This document shows positions 11,273 through 21,537 of a stretch of DNA of 64,000 nucleotides, piece by piece. The DNA comes from Bufo bufo. Its lineage: Eukaryota > Chordata > Amphibia > Anura > Bufonidae. The stretch covers positions 747,845,146 to 747,909,145 of the forward strand of contig NC_053389.1 in NCBI RefSeq assembly GCF_905171765.1, given 5' to 3'. How positions within the stretch are numbered: position 1 is the stretch's first letter; each line of letters starts with the position of its first letter. The notes beneath the pieces were generated by a model. That model was not told where the DNA came from. It saw only the letters and a list, made by a program, of their open reading frames with translations, and made no database searches. Position numbers and translations under genes: made by a program.

Positions 11273-11580
11273 CAGGGGTGTAGATATAGGGGGTGCAGAG
11301 GTAGCAGTCGCTACCGGGCCCAGGAGCCTGAGGGGGCCCAAAGACCCTTGTGCCACATAAGAAACTGGCATTATAGAAAGTGCTTACTGGTCAATTTACA
11401 CGTCTGGCTGGAGGGAAGGGGTTAGGTTAAGAATTTGGCATGAGGGGGTGCCCTTTCAATGTTTGCCTCAGGCAGCAGGAAGGATATGTGCTACCCTGCC
11501 CCTTGCCAACAAGCACTGAGGGACAGGGGCCCAAGCTGAACTCTTGCACCAGGGCCCATGAGCTTTTAGCTACGCCCCTG
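11273..11580. mobile_element. hAT MITE, 308 bp, perfect 8-bp TSD
   Basis: The ends are CAGGGGTGTAGATA and the inverse TAGCTACGCCCCTG, a near-perfect inverted repeat of about 14 bp. The flanks at 11265-11272 and 11581-11588 are both GACACCTG. CAGGGG ends with an 8-bp duplication define a hAT MITE. It carries no gene. It sits inside the 10.1-kb unit and therefore inserted after it. Confidence 0.92.
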
Positions 11581-11588
11581 GACACCTG

Positions 11589-12395
11589 TATGTGTGTGGG
11601 GAGCATCTGTAATGACCACATTTTCCAAAAATACAAAGATAAACAAGGAAAGCAAAAAAAAAAAAGGTAACGGTACACAAATTAATCTATGGTGGGATCT
11701 AGATGGCATAATGATTACCCCTATGTTTGATTTCACTTGATTTGGTGTTAGATGAAACTGCAAATGAAGTCTTTCAGATTGTTTACAGTTGAGTATGTTA
11801 ATAGCTAGGATGAGGTAGTGGGGGGTATTGGTTCGGAAGGTACTGTTGCAGGGTTATTGAAATGAGGTGAACCAAGTCACCTGTTTTGACATTGGATAAG
11901 GGTTTACATCATATATCTGTATCTCGCTGTGAGTGTATGTATATATTTTAAAGGAATAATCAGCTACGTGTCCCATCATGTACTAAATCCGTGCTGGAGA
12001 ACTTTTTTTGAGGCAGAACAGAAAACCAACTAATTTATTTTTCTCAAATAGCCAATGCTACCATTGTACCTGAATACCAGTATAGTCTGTCTTCCACACA
12101 ATTATCATTTTGCTGTAACAGCCTGCCTACATTCAATATGCTGACTGTGCTGTTAATAGTGTGCCTGCGAAGCTGTATAGTAGGAAATGTCTAAAGCCGA
12201 TTAGTACGCCTTAGACCTTTTCAAGGGTATGCGGCCCACAGAGAGGGCTTTGAGTGCCGCCTCTAGTACCCGTTCCATCGGTTCGACACCACTGTACTAA
12301 GTAATCAGTTGTAAAGGGATAGAAATACTTATTTGCATAACTGAACACATAAATAACAATAGGTGGGTGATAGAAAATTAATGTAAGCATCGTAC
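11589..12395. other. unassigned sequence between MITE and exon 2
   Basis: No coding or repeat signature was recognised beyond short AT-rich tracts. It is intron 2 in the proposed Myb/SANT-like gene model. Confidence 0.3.
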
Positions 12396-12589
12396 CTGGA
12401 CAATTTTTGTCTCTGACCTCTTTGATCAGATCCATCTTGTGTCGTATCAGGTCCGACCATTTTTTTTTAAATTGCATTTTTGGAATGAATGCTGCCATGT
12501 AGCTGCCACAGCCGGTATGCTTCTCTCTGAACAATGGCCTGCTTCTCTGTACGGGACCTTAAGTCATCATATCCCTTCTGCAACATATG
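12396..12589 (-). pseudogene. exon 2 of Myb/SANT-like gene
   Basis: Read on the minus strand the exon follows a TTATCTTGCAG acceptor and ends at a CAG|GTACGA donor. The first frame gives LQKGYDDLRSRTEKQ and then REAYRLW. After one frameshift, near the A9 run, the second frame gives FKKKWSDLIRHKMDLI. The pattern ELEFLI...YDDL...LW...KKWSDL matches the layout of Myb/SANT-like DNA-binding domains (NAIF1/MSANTD type), which often accompany PIF/Harbinger transposases. A length of 194 bp instead of a phase-compatible value also shows a 1-base indel. It is a pseudogene now. Confidence 0.5.
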
Positions 12590-12713
12590 CTGCAAGATAA
12601 CAATTAAAGGATGTAATCCCAAAGTTGTAAAATACAATTATTAGTAATTATAGTAATCTCAACCATCAAAAATAAAATGTTATATCAAAATGGTAAGAGA
12701 GTAGATATTTATA

Positions 12714-14265
12714 CAGTCCTGATCAAAAGTTTAGGACCACTTGAAAAATGGCAAAAAATCATATTTAGCATGGCTGGATCTTAACAAGGTTCCAAGTAGA
12801 GCTTCAACATGCAACAAGAAGAAATGGGAGTGAGACAAAACATTTTTTGGGCATTCAATTTATTGAAAACAACGAATAAACTGAAACAGGCTGTTTTTCA
12901 GCTGATCAAAAGTTTAGGACCACACCTCCAAAAAAAACGAAAACCCCCCCAAAACATAAATCCAACTTCCAAACATGAACTCAGTAATGAGTAGCTCCGC
13001 CGTTATTGTTTATCACTTCAAAAATTCGTTTCGGCATGCTTGATGCAAGCGTTTCCATGAGGTGAGTGGGAACATTTCTCCAAGTGGTGAAGACGACCGC
13101 ACGAAGGCCATCTACTGTCTGGAACTGTTGTCCATTTTTGTAAACTTCCCTTGCCATCCATCCCCAAAGGTTCTTAATTGGATTTAGATCAGGGGAACAC
13201 GCAGGATGGGGCAAAAGAGTCATGTTATTCTCCTGGAAGAAGTCCCTTTTCCTGCGGGCATTGTGTACTGTAGCATTGTCCTGTTGAAAAACGCAGTCGT
13301 TACCACACAGACGAGGGCCCTCAGTCATGAGGAATGCTCTCTGCAACATCTGGACATAGCCAGCGGCCGTTTGACGCCCCTGCACTTCCTGAAGCTCCAT
13401 TGTTCCACTGAAGGAAAAAGCACCCCAGACCATTATGGCGCTCCCTCCACTGTGGCGCGTAGAAAACATCTCAGGTGGGATCTGCTTGTCATGCCAGTAA
13501 CGTTGGAAACCATCAGGACCATCAAGGTAAAAAAAATTCTCATCAGAGAACAAAACTTTCTTCCACCTTTGAATGTCCCATGTTTGGTGCTCTCTTGCAA
13601 AGTGCAAACGAGCAGTTCTGTGGCGTTCAAGGAGACGAGGTCTTTGAAGACGTTTTTGTTTTTGAAGCCCTTCAGTCTCAGATGCCGTTTGATGTTTATG
13701 GGGGTGCAATCAGCACCAGTAAGGGCCTTAATTTGGGTCGAGGATCGTCCAGTGTCTTGACGGACAGCCAATTGGATCCTCCGGCTCAGTGCTGATGAAA
13801 TTTTTTTGGGTCTTCCACTTGACTTTTTTGTTCCATAACCCTCAGGATCATTTAAGAAATTCCAAATGACTGTCTTACTGCGTCCCACCTCAGCAGCAAT
13901 GGCGCACTGTGAGAGACCCTGCTTATGCAGTTCAACAACCCGACCACATTCAAAAAGGGAGAGTTTTTTTGCCTTTGCCATCACAACGTGTGACTACCTG
14001 AAAGAAAATTACAATGAATCCACATCTTTGCACAGATTTGGCCTTTTAAAGGCATGTGGTCCTAAAATTTTGATCAGCTGAAAAACAGCCTGTTTCAGTC
14101 TAATCGTTATTTTCAATTAATTGAATGCTTAAACAATGTTTTGTCTCACTATCATTTCTTCTTGTTGCATGTTGAAGCTCTACTTGGAACCTTGTTAAGA
14201 TCCAACAATGTAAAATATGATTTTTTGCCATTTTTAAAGTGGTTTTAAACTTTTGATCAGGACTG
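12714..14265 (-). mobile_element. Tc1-like transposon (DD34E type), 1552 bp, in TA
   Basis: The ends are CAGTCCTGATCAAAAG and its inverse, flanked by TA on both sides (12712-12713 and 14266-14267). Each terminal inverted repeat is about 220 bp and holds two direct copies of a GATCAAAAGTTTAGGACCAC-like site, at 12722 and 12904 on the left and at 14056 and 14240 on the right. This is the IR/DR arrangement of many vertebrate Tc1 elements. It lies in intron 1 of the proposed Myb/SANT-like gene. Its transposase is broken. Confidence 0.95.
12981..13984 (-). pseudogene. Tc1-like transposase, frameshifted and catalytically dead
   Basis: The N-terminal frame (13984 down to about 13650) holds the paired helix-turn-helix DNA-binding region (GLSQCAIAAEVGRSK) and the basic SSGRPKKIS hook. 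The frame shifts once between about 13640 and 13690. The second frame (to 12981) carries the catalytic domain: FSDENFF (first Asp), FQQDNATVH (second Asp) and [11 protein letters not shown]. The catalytic Glu, 35 residues after the second Asp, is Lys (codon 13173-13175), as from a G-to-A change. The family cuts and pastes DNA at TA. Two lesions make this copy inactive. Confidence 0.95.
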
Positions 14266-14345
14266 TATAGTTCCCTATGGAACTATATGAAAGTGAAATA
14301 AAAATAAAAACATTTATATTCAAGGCAAATATAGGAACTAAGCTC

Positions 14346-14917
14346 CACAGTGGACGCCACTTTAACAGTGACTTTCACAAATACCCCCACTTTAACAGTG
14401 ACTTTCAACAATGGCCTCCCATTTAACAGTGACTTTGACAGAGTCCGCCCCTTTAACAGTGACTTGAACAGTGGCCGCCCCTTTAAGAGTGACTTGAACA
14501 GTGGCCGCCCCTTTAACAGTGACTTTGACAGTGGCCACCCCTTTAACAGTGACTTTGACAATGGCCTCCCCTTTAACAGTGACTTTGACAACGGCTTCCC
14601 CTTTAACAGTGACTTGAACAGTGGCCGCCCCTTTAAGAGTGACTTTGACAGTGTCCGCCCCTTTAACAGTGAGTTTAACAACGGCCTCCCCTTTAACAGT
14701 GACTTTGACAATGGCCTCCCCTTTAACAGTGACTTTGACAATGGCCTCCCCTTTAACAGTGACTTGAACAGTGGCCACGCCTTTTACAGTGACTTTGACA
14801 GTGGCCACCCCTTTAACAGTGAGTTTAACAATGGCCTCCCCTTTAACATTGACTTTGACAACGGCCTCCCCTTTAACAGTGACTTGAACAGTGGCCACCC
14901 CTTTAACAGTGACATAC
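14346..14917. repeat. 30-bp minisatellite, about 19 units
   Basis: The unit is close to GGCCTCCCCTTTAACAGTGA plus ten more bases (CTTTGACAAT). Variants alternate GACTTTGACA with GACTTGAACA and CTCC with CACC or CGCC. Because the period is a multiple of three and lacks stops, long frames stay open on both strands. They are low-complexity artefacts, not genes. The array begins about 20 bp past the splice donor of proposed exon 1, so it would sit in intron 1. Confidence 0.95.
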
Positions 14918-14938
14918 TTTTTAGGTAGAATTACTTAC

Positions 14939-14986
14939 AGTGATCAAAAATTCCAGCTCTTCTGGTTTGAAATAGCTTTTGGCCAT
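14939..14986 (-). pseudogene. exon 1 (coding part) of Myb/SANT-like gene
   Basis: On the minus strand an ATG at 14986 opens sixteen codons, MAKSYFKPEELEFLIT, and is followed by a perfect GTAAGT donor at 14938-14933. The motif F-x-P-E-E-L-E-F-L-I is typical of the first helix of Myb/SANT-like domains. The exon ends on a complete codon and exon 2 begins in that phase. No frameshift occurs in this exon. The start ATG is chosen because the domain begins right after it, as in NAIF1-type proteins. Confidence 0.5.
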
Positions 14987-15399
14987 TTCAGAAGTTAGTT
15001 CAAAAGTGTCTCTAGAATCGGTCTCTCTCCACTCTCTTTCCGATCCAAAGACAGGCATGCACGTACAGACGCACGCACGTACAGACGCACGCACACGATT
15101 ATTTAAATGACGTATTATCGAGATAACAAACCAAACATAGTAGACTGTATAGGCAGGCAAATTTCATATTGGTACCTTGCTCTAAGTTGTATTCGCGTAC
15201 GAATGAAACTTAATTCTATTGAGCCAACCAATAGCAAATCAGACTAATAGCTCTAATGTTCTATTCAAACGCGATTACAACTTATAGTGGGGGACCAATT
15301 GGAAAGTTGACTAATGTGAACAATTGACTGTTAGAATTAACAAATAAGAAAATAGAGCAGGATTCTCTTTATTGGTTGGTTAGGTTAAATCTGGACAGC
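14987..15399. other. upstream region of the Myb/SANT-like gene
   Basis: It contains a short duplication of ACGTACAGACGCACGC at about 15061-15098 and a CT-rich stretch. It would be the promoter/leader side of the gene. I see no clear TATA box. Confidence 0.3.
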
Positions 15400-15960
15400 T
15401 GTAAGTTAAAAGAGCAATGCGAGTAATTTAAGTTCAAATAATCGCATTGCGAATACAACTTAGAATTGACAGGATTAACGCAGATATCAATCCAACCTAT
15501 AGGGTGAGTTGACTAAAAGTTGTAATCGCAATGCGATAATAGTTACTACCATTATTCGCATTGCTAATCCAACTTTTATAATGCACTATTCAGCACTGTA
15601 TTCATTACTTCTTCCTATACCACCATTAGCAAAATCGCCCAAGTTGTAATCGCAAAGCGATAATACTTACAATTATTAATCGCATTGCGAATCCAACTTA
15701 TATAATGCACTATTCATACATATAGTGATATATCCGTTATATTCATTAAGTCTACCAATACCTCCTATAGCAAAATCGCCTTACTCGATAATGACGTAGT
15801 AGTCATTATCGCGTAATGCGATAGTAACTTTAATACGGTGTTATGCTAACTTTTGTGGAGGATTTCAATGCTGTATTGGAACAACATAGGATAATATATC
15901 GCTTTACTCGATAATTACGTAGTTGTCATTATAACGCAATGCGATAATAACTTAAATTGA
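15400..15960. repeat. right subterminal repeats matching the left end
   Basis: Units near 15516 and 15640 repeat the left-hand unit in the same orientation: the GTAATCGCAATGCGAT core, the GCATTGCGAATCCAAC partner, TATAATGCACTATTC and CTACCAATACC. Additional palindromic GATAATGACGTAGTAGTCATTATC sequences occur around 15786-15810 and 15910-15935. Matching subterminal repeats at both ends support a single 10.1-kb element. Confidence 0.7.
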
Positions 15961-16115
15961 GGAAGATGTAGAATACTTCGCTATCTTCATTGATGTAGAA
16001 TACTTCGCTATCATCGTTGATGTAGAATACTTCGCTATCTTCATTGATATAGAATACTTCGCTATCATCGTTGATGTAGAATAGTTCGCTATCTTCGTTG
16101 ATGTAGAATAAAGAA
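15961..16115. repeat. ~28-bp tandem repeats
   Basis: Six units of TTGATGTAGAATACTTCGCT followed by ATC(T/A)TC lie in a row, with one TAGTTCGCT variant and a final degenerate copy. No protein is encoded. They lie just inside the right end of the 10.1-kb unit and could be transposase-binding repeats, which is speculation. Confidence 0.85.
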
Positions 16116-16437
16116 TACTTCTCTATCTTGATTCTTTTATTAATATAAAGACATAAAATATAGCACTATATTTGTGTTAAATCTAGATCTCCAAGATTAA
16201 AGAATAGGAAAGTTGCCTTATTATTAAGTTATAAGGCAATTAGAAGTTATAATTTATAACTTCTAATTCTAAGCTTAAAAACCGCAATATGCAAATGATT
16301 AAATTGCATATTAATCGCGATAAATACAAAAATGACGAATATTCGATTTGGACAAATATAAGATGAATATTCAAGCGAATATTCGCGAAATATTGCGAAA
16401 TCGAATATGGCACCTCCCGCTCAACACTACTCAGGGG

Positions 16438-18900
16438 CAGGTACATATGTTGCTGCTTTGCTGGCTGCTGAAAGCTCATAGGTTAATAGTTTTCCTGTTA
16501 ATTTCTGCTCCTTGCTACTCACACACTCACCACCTTCACCAGACTCCAATGCTTCTCAACCAAGGGTTGATTGGCCATAGACCCTACAGGGAAAATTCCC
16601 GGTGGGCTAATGCCCAGGGGGCCACTCAAGACCTCTTGATGGCCGCAGGCCAGGTACATAATGATCTGATGCTCAATGGCTGCAGGTGTCCTCCTGAACT
16701 CAACTGTATTACTGTCCTCATGATAGTGATACAGTTGAATTCTGTGGTGAGGGTGGCAGTATTTTGTGCCGTCATGTGGTATTTGTTTCTGCTGGGGCAG
16801 TTTTCTGCGCTGCACTACAGTATTGAGGGCTCCACCTACTTCAGTTGTCCCCACCTACTAGTTTCTGTCAGCTTGAACACACCTACAACATGGAGCCACT
16901 TTTAGTTTTTTTTCCAGGGCTACTTTAAGTTCCCAATCTACCTCTGTTCCTCACTAAAGGAAGAGGCGGAGCCAGTGCACTGCCAGCAAATGTAACTTAG
17001 GCCATGGGATTAACCGTTCTCCCTTTGAGAGGAAATACATAAAATAAATATATTATCCCCTTATGCAGTGGGCCTCCGGCACACTGCACATGCACCAGCT
17101 CTGTCCACAGCAAATGTAGCATCCCAATCATAGCCAAGGTTGAAAATATAATAAAGCATGTGACATCAGCAGATGCAGGATTGTCAGAAGAGGAGTGTCA
17201 CATGACCAGATTCCCAGAGGGTCGATCGTTGCAACTTTGTAATAACAAGTATATAACAGACTCTCTCCGACAGGTGTGTTCTGTGCAATTAAGGGGGCTA
17301 TGATGAAGCTGCTGGGTGCTGCAAATGTCATGTATTTAATGCCAGGAAAGACCAGCTCAGCTGATAACTGTTTGAGGTGAGTCACTGCTAAGCAGGTGTG
17401 TAATCATAGCATCACTTGAACAGATTTGGCTTAGGGCTGCTTTGAAGAGTGTTATCTAAGTGGATCCCCAGGTAGCATTGCCACTTGGGGGACCGCTGGG
17501 GAGGTAGAGGAAGAAACAGACAGGACCGAACTTCTGGTGCCCTACAGCTATGGAACCAGCGAGGAAGGCAGCGGCGATGCCCACCAGCAGAAAATAAGAG
17601 GTGGTGGGCATGGACTGCTTCCATAACAAGCAGCGGGTCATTAGTAGTGGTAAGTAATGCTTTTTATAAATATTTTTAATCCTTTTTTACCAGTTTATTT
17701 TTTATTTTTTTTATCTCTCAGGAAAATCCTTTTAATACCACAGAGATCAGTAATCACAAGTAGTGTATCTACCAAGTGATGTACTGTAGATCTGTAGGGA
17801 ATAGTAGTAGTAGTTGAAGAAAATTAAAATCCTGTAATTTCTCTGTGGATTAATTTTGCTTTTACACTTTGTTTTATAGCCTTGACATGAAAAACAGAGC
17901 ACAAACTTCAGCAAAATAGATGCTTTTTTAGGTTACTAATGTGTAAAACATTGGAATATTTTGCTGTTCCAACTCCGTCATTTAAGTGAAATGCTTCACT
18001 CTACTGAAAACAAGTCCATTTCATCAATAGAAGTAATTGCAATCCATTGACTTTAAGGTTGTTGGCTAAGGGGTTAAGGTCAAGTTATGCTCAGATTACT
18101 TATTGTTATTTGCCTAATCTCATCTCAACTGTGAAACAAGTGACGATTGTCCAAAGTGGATTCAACACTGCTAATTGCATAAAGATTTTCTGTATGCCAG
18201 CGGGTAAAATCATGGAGCATTACCTTGCACGGGTACAGTAGTTTATACTTGTACATTATAGCAATTCTGCTTTCCAAAACATCATTAATTGAAGCTGGAA
18301 CAGTGGAGAATTGAAGTTGAAATGTGATCTAATTTGATTTGTAGAGAAGTTAAAGAACCAATTAATTTAAAGAACTTTTTGACAGACCCAGCCTTTTAAA
18401 AATTGTTCTTGTTAAATTCTCCACCAAAGTAAATCAGTTAAGTTAAATTATTTACAAAGAGATTTCAGTGGGAGAACTTCAGAAGCCCTTCGGGCAATTA
18501 TAAAATGTTCTAGTATGTTCAGGTCACAATTTGTCCTAGATAATTGCCTCTACTCCCATAGGTCTGTGGTTAGCTTTGAGATGTACTATATTCTACTGTG
18601 GGGTGGCACTAATGTCTCGTCCTGTCCATGCGTTGTATTTCTAGCCATGTTCAGAAAACATTTTCTTTTTCAGTGTTTCCCATTGGTAAAGTGAGTTCAG
18701 AAGAAAATCTTCATGAAACCCAATTAGTCTCTCTGCCGATTTGCTAATTTGTACAATGATACTTTTTTCAAACTGATAATGAATTGATGTGCAGATTTCT
18801 GTAGAACCATTGCTCAGTACGTAAGTATTGCTGAGCTCACTGTAGCTGAACAGACAACCTTCAACCAACACCCATCATCATCCTCTATATATAATAGATC
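16438..18900. other. unassigned sequence, possible old MITE remnants
   Basis: A 558-base open frame at 16348-16905 crosses the right end of the TIR unit and has no recognisable domain, so I do not call it. The stretch near 16555-16650 (GGTTGATTGGCC...GGTGGGCTAATGCCC) resembles frog hAT MITE interiors. A small inverted pair GCCCACCAGC/GGTGGTGGGC lies at about 17578-17610. No gene is visible. Confidence 0.4.
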
Positions 18901-18919
18901 AGATGTTGGACATCAGAAT

Positions 18920-19260
18920 AAGGGCTCATTCACATCACCGTCTGAATTTCCGTTCTATTCATCCGTTCAGTTTCAAATCCAATTCACTTCAATGGAGGTG
19001 ATAAAGTTGTCAGTTACACTCCGTTTGGCACCATTCTTTAAGCTTTACATTATTTTAGACAGAAAAAAAATCCTTCATGCAGGACTTTTGCTCCTGTCTA
19101 AAATAACGGATTTGTGACGGATTCATTTTGTTTTGCATTAAAGTCAATGAGTGATGGATTGTATTGAATTGCTTTGTATGTGATCCGTTATGCAATCCGT
19201 TTTTCTGTTCAGTTTTTTTTTTTCTGAGCATGCTCATATGAAATTGTCTTCTGTCTGCAA
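18920..19260. repeat. MITE fragment, TTTCACAC-family half
   Basis: The segment begins AAGGGCTCATTCACATCACC and continues with repeated TCCGT and ACGGA blocks, like the two Harbinger-type MITEs at 30594-31035 and 34377-34812. The other end is not found, so it is partial. Confidence 0.4.
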
Positions 19261-19350
19261 ACGTTCTCTAGTGATGAAAAAAATATCATGTGACCATCAA
19301 CTGACCCTCCTAGCGGCCATATTTAAAGTATTTCTCAATGGTAGCACACT

Positions 19351-19950
19351 TGTCACGGTCCCTCAGGTGACTGATATCAGGAAATCAAGGAGATTGGCTG
19401 AGCATTGAGAAATCTAACAGCTTCCTTGATTTCTCTTGATTCAGTGTTGATAGGGTTAATGACCACTTCCCTTTTCTCAGCTGTTTCTCAGTGGTCATCA
19501 CTTCTACCCTTTATAGTCTGACCCCACCCTTATGACTATGCGGTAGATAGCTTCATTTAGGTTTGGCTGAGCTGGTGTGAGGTCGTCTCTGGTGTTCCTG
19601 CTCGTCCGTCTCTACAGAAGTTAAGTGTCGAGTTTGTTTGTGTTTCTTATATTCCCTGTGGTTTGTATCTGGGCCTGAGACAGAGACTTCCATTCATCCA
19701 TCTGGGGAGGAATGGGTTGTCTCTGGTCCTAACGTCATTCCAGGGCCTAATAGGGATATAAAAGCCTAGGTATACTGCATATGAATATTTCTACCTTCAG
19801 GGTCTATTCATATTGATAGATAGTTAGGGCCCATATTAGGGTTGTCTAGGAGGTGACCTGTTTCTTCCCTAGTTTCCAGGCCCAGTAACTGTTCACCTTC
19901 CCTCCTGTGTTCAGTGTGGAGTCCCCCCCCCCCCCCACACTGATCGTGAC
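19351..19950 (+). repeat. solo LTR, 600 bp, TSD ACACT
   Basis: The segment starts TGTCACGGTCC and ends GATCGTGACA. It is flanked by ACACT at 19346-19350 and 19951-19955. A TTTATAG box lies near 19510. A run of 13-14 C is near 19923-19935. TG...CA ends and a 5-bp duplication define a solo LTR left by recombination of a Ty3/Gypsy-like element. No internal region is present. Confidence 0.9.
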
Positions 19951-19955
19951 AACAC

Positions 19956-20651
19956 TGCTGCAAGTTTCTATACCCAAAAAAAGTAAGTAAAAAATTATGG
20001 AAAGTTTTAAAAAGTGCTATAACATGTTCCTAGACAAAATGTATTACAATGTGGTGCAGGAGAGCAGGAAATATTTGCGTTTAGGAATGCCATCCACATC
20101 TCTCCACATCCACATCACTCCAGTGAATACCATGAACATAGCCACCATGTTTCTGCTGTTTTTTTAATCCCTGGTCTTAATGCTTGAAAAACTAGTCTAC
20201 GCAGAATAACGTTATGGCTCTGTGCCCATATTGTGGACTGCACACGATGGGTCCACAATACATAAGCACTGACCCTGTGCACTCCATGTTGTACAGGCTT
20301 CTGTGCACTTTCTGCTATGTGCCTCCACTCCAAAAGTTCTCTTCTCGGATGCATCTACACACCCATAGTTTGTAGTCTGCTATACAGGCACGCAGCCACT
20401 ACGCTTATTTTTAGGAGTCTTTGAATCAATTTGTCCCTTGTGCGGTTTTGGTCCAATGTGACAACAATTTTAACGCAAATTATTGTTGTATTCACATGCT
20501 TCAAATATAGAAAGCTATCTAGCTAGTGCAAAGTTCCCAGTATAGGAACTGGTCGGTATTCCTTCTTTTCCAACATGACACGTGTGGAATAATTGATGCC
20601 AATATATGTGTATTTTTAAATACTAAATCATGTATTCCTGTTATTTTCCAG
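19956..20651. other. unassigned sequence upstream of candidate exons
   Basis: I see no domain or repeat signature. If the exon candidates at 20652-21602 are real, this would be intron or promoter sequence of that gene. Confidence 0.3.
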
Positions 20652-20701
20652 ACATGTCAAACAACAGCAGAAACAGTAGTACACCATCGTTGGAGATTGT
20701 G
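20652..20701 (+). CDS. candidate exon A, Ser/Thr/Asn-rich (putative host gene)
   Basis: The 50-bp segment lies between a TTATTTTCCAG acceptor and a GTAAAT donor. In the frame that ends on a full codon it reads MSNNSRNSSTPSLEIV. Sixteen residues rich in Ser, Thr and Asn fit an extracellular stalk. The acceptor has a good polypyrimidine tract. On its own the evidence is weak; it gains weight from the phase-compatible segments downstream. I do not recognise the gene. Confidence 0.3.
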
Positions 20702-20750
20702 GTAAATATTTATCTTTGTCTCTCGGTCTTTTCTCTCTCTATATATATAC

Positions 20751-21323
20751 TGTGGAAATTAGCTCTGATAGAGGCAGGATTGGCCGGCTGGCGGACAGTC
20801 AGAGACAGTGACACACGGTAAGTTCAAACAAAATTCCACTTTATTGCAGTTTCAACGGCAAAACAAAGGTCCTTTATCATTCAGGCAAAAACACTAAACA
20901 AATCCTGCTCGTCTGAGCACTACCTAGACAGTGTTTTACTAACTGTTCTAAATACGGTACTGTCAGCACTGAAGTTCACCACAGCAAGCTACTCACATGA
21001 ACCAGCATATCAGTTCCAATATAATCCAGCTCTAAGGCCCAGACTCTCCGCCTGGGTTCTCTTTATGCAAGTGCTGCAGGTGCAGCTAATCAGAGAGACC
21101 AGGCTAGCCCACTTACCAGAAGTGGACTGTGGATTGGGGAACCCACCCAAACCTTCCCCAATCCAAACTCTAGGCCCCATAACAGCTTTTCTACAAAGCC
21201 ACCTCAGGAAAGCTTGGGCTTTCCACTACATACTGGGCATTCCCTGGAGCTTAAGCTGCATATGACAGGATTCTGAGGGGGGAAATACCTGCCATCAATA
21301 TCTCTGCCAGTCACTGTTTCACA
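20751..21323 (-). repeat. solo LTR, 573 bp, TSD ATAC
   Basis: The plus strand starts TGTGGAAATT and ends TTTCACA, with ATAC on both sides (20747-20750 and 21324-21327). On the minus strand an AATAAA signal occurs near the 3' end (plus TTTATT near 20841), which orients it. The 4-bp duplication fits Ty3/Gypsy-type integration. It sits between candidate exons A and B, that is, in a proposed intron. Confidence 0.75.
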
Positions 21324-21384
21324 ATACACACACACACACACGTATACATTATTTCTACAAACTTTTTGTCCACCAATATTTTAG

Positions 21385-21450
21385 GAGCAATCCTCAACTA
21401 GCGGTTCAGTGGATGCAACAGAGGAGACGCACACAAACCAAATGGAGACA
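21385..21450 (+). CDS. candidate exon B, Ser/Thr-rich (putative host gene)
   Basis: The 66-bp segment lies between an AATATTTTAG acceptor and a GTATGT donor. It is exactly 22 codons, phase 0 to 0, reading EQSSTSGSVDATEETHTNQ then MET. The Thr/Ser/Glu-rich composition matches a mucin-like stalk. Its phase is compatible with exons A and C. No family is recognised. Confidence 0.35.
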
Positions 21451-21537
21451 GTATGTATTTTAAAAACGTGGCATACTATACTCAGTAAATGCGCTATAAT
21501 AATTCCATAATAGACAAAAAAATAATAATTCTTGTAG

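Larger units (their letters stand above)
6325..16429. mobile_element. 10.1-kb hAT-like TIR element with cargo and nested insertions
   Basis: The left end reads TAGTGTTGAGCG and the right end is the inverse, CGCTCAACACTA with one change nearby. The flanks are TTCAGGGG and CTCAGGGG, an 8-bp duplication with one mismatch. Eight-base duplications and TAGNG-type ends point to the hAT superfamily. The same end sequence bounds the 8.5-kb hAT at 36729-45257. Both subterminal regions hold related repeats. Inside are a decayed minus-strand Myb/SANT-like gene, a minisatellite, a Tc1 element, a hAT MITE and a LINE tail. No hAT transposase is visible, so it would be non-autonomous. An alternative is that two independent MITE ends face each other by chance. 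Confidence 0.6.

Noticed and set aside
13206..13795. Plus-strand frames of 106-184 codons
   Set aside because: They are antisense to the Tc1-like transposase on the minus strand.
14283..14928. Long overlapping frames of 152-192 codons on both strands
   Set aside because: They are products of the 30-bp minisatellite, whose period is a multiple of three and whose unit lacks stops.
16348..16905. 185-codon plus-strand open frame
   Set aside because: It crosses the right end of the 10.1-kb TIR unit, has no recognisable domain and no supporting splice or initiation context.
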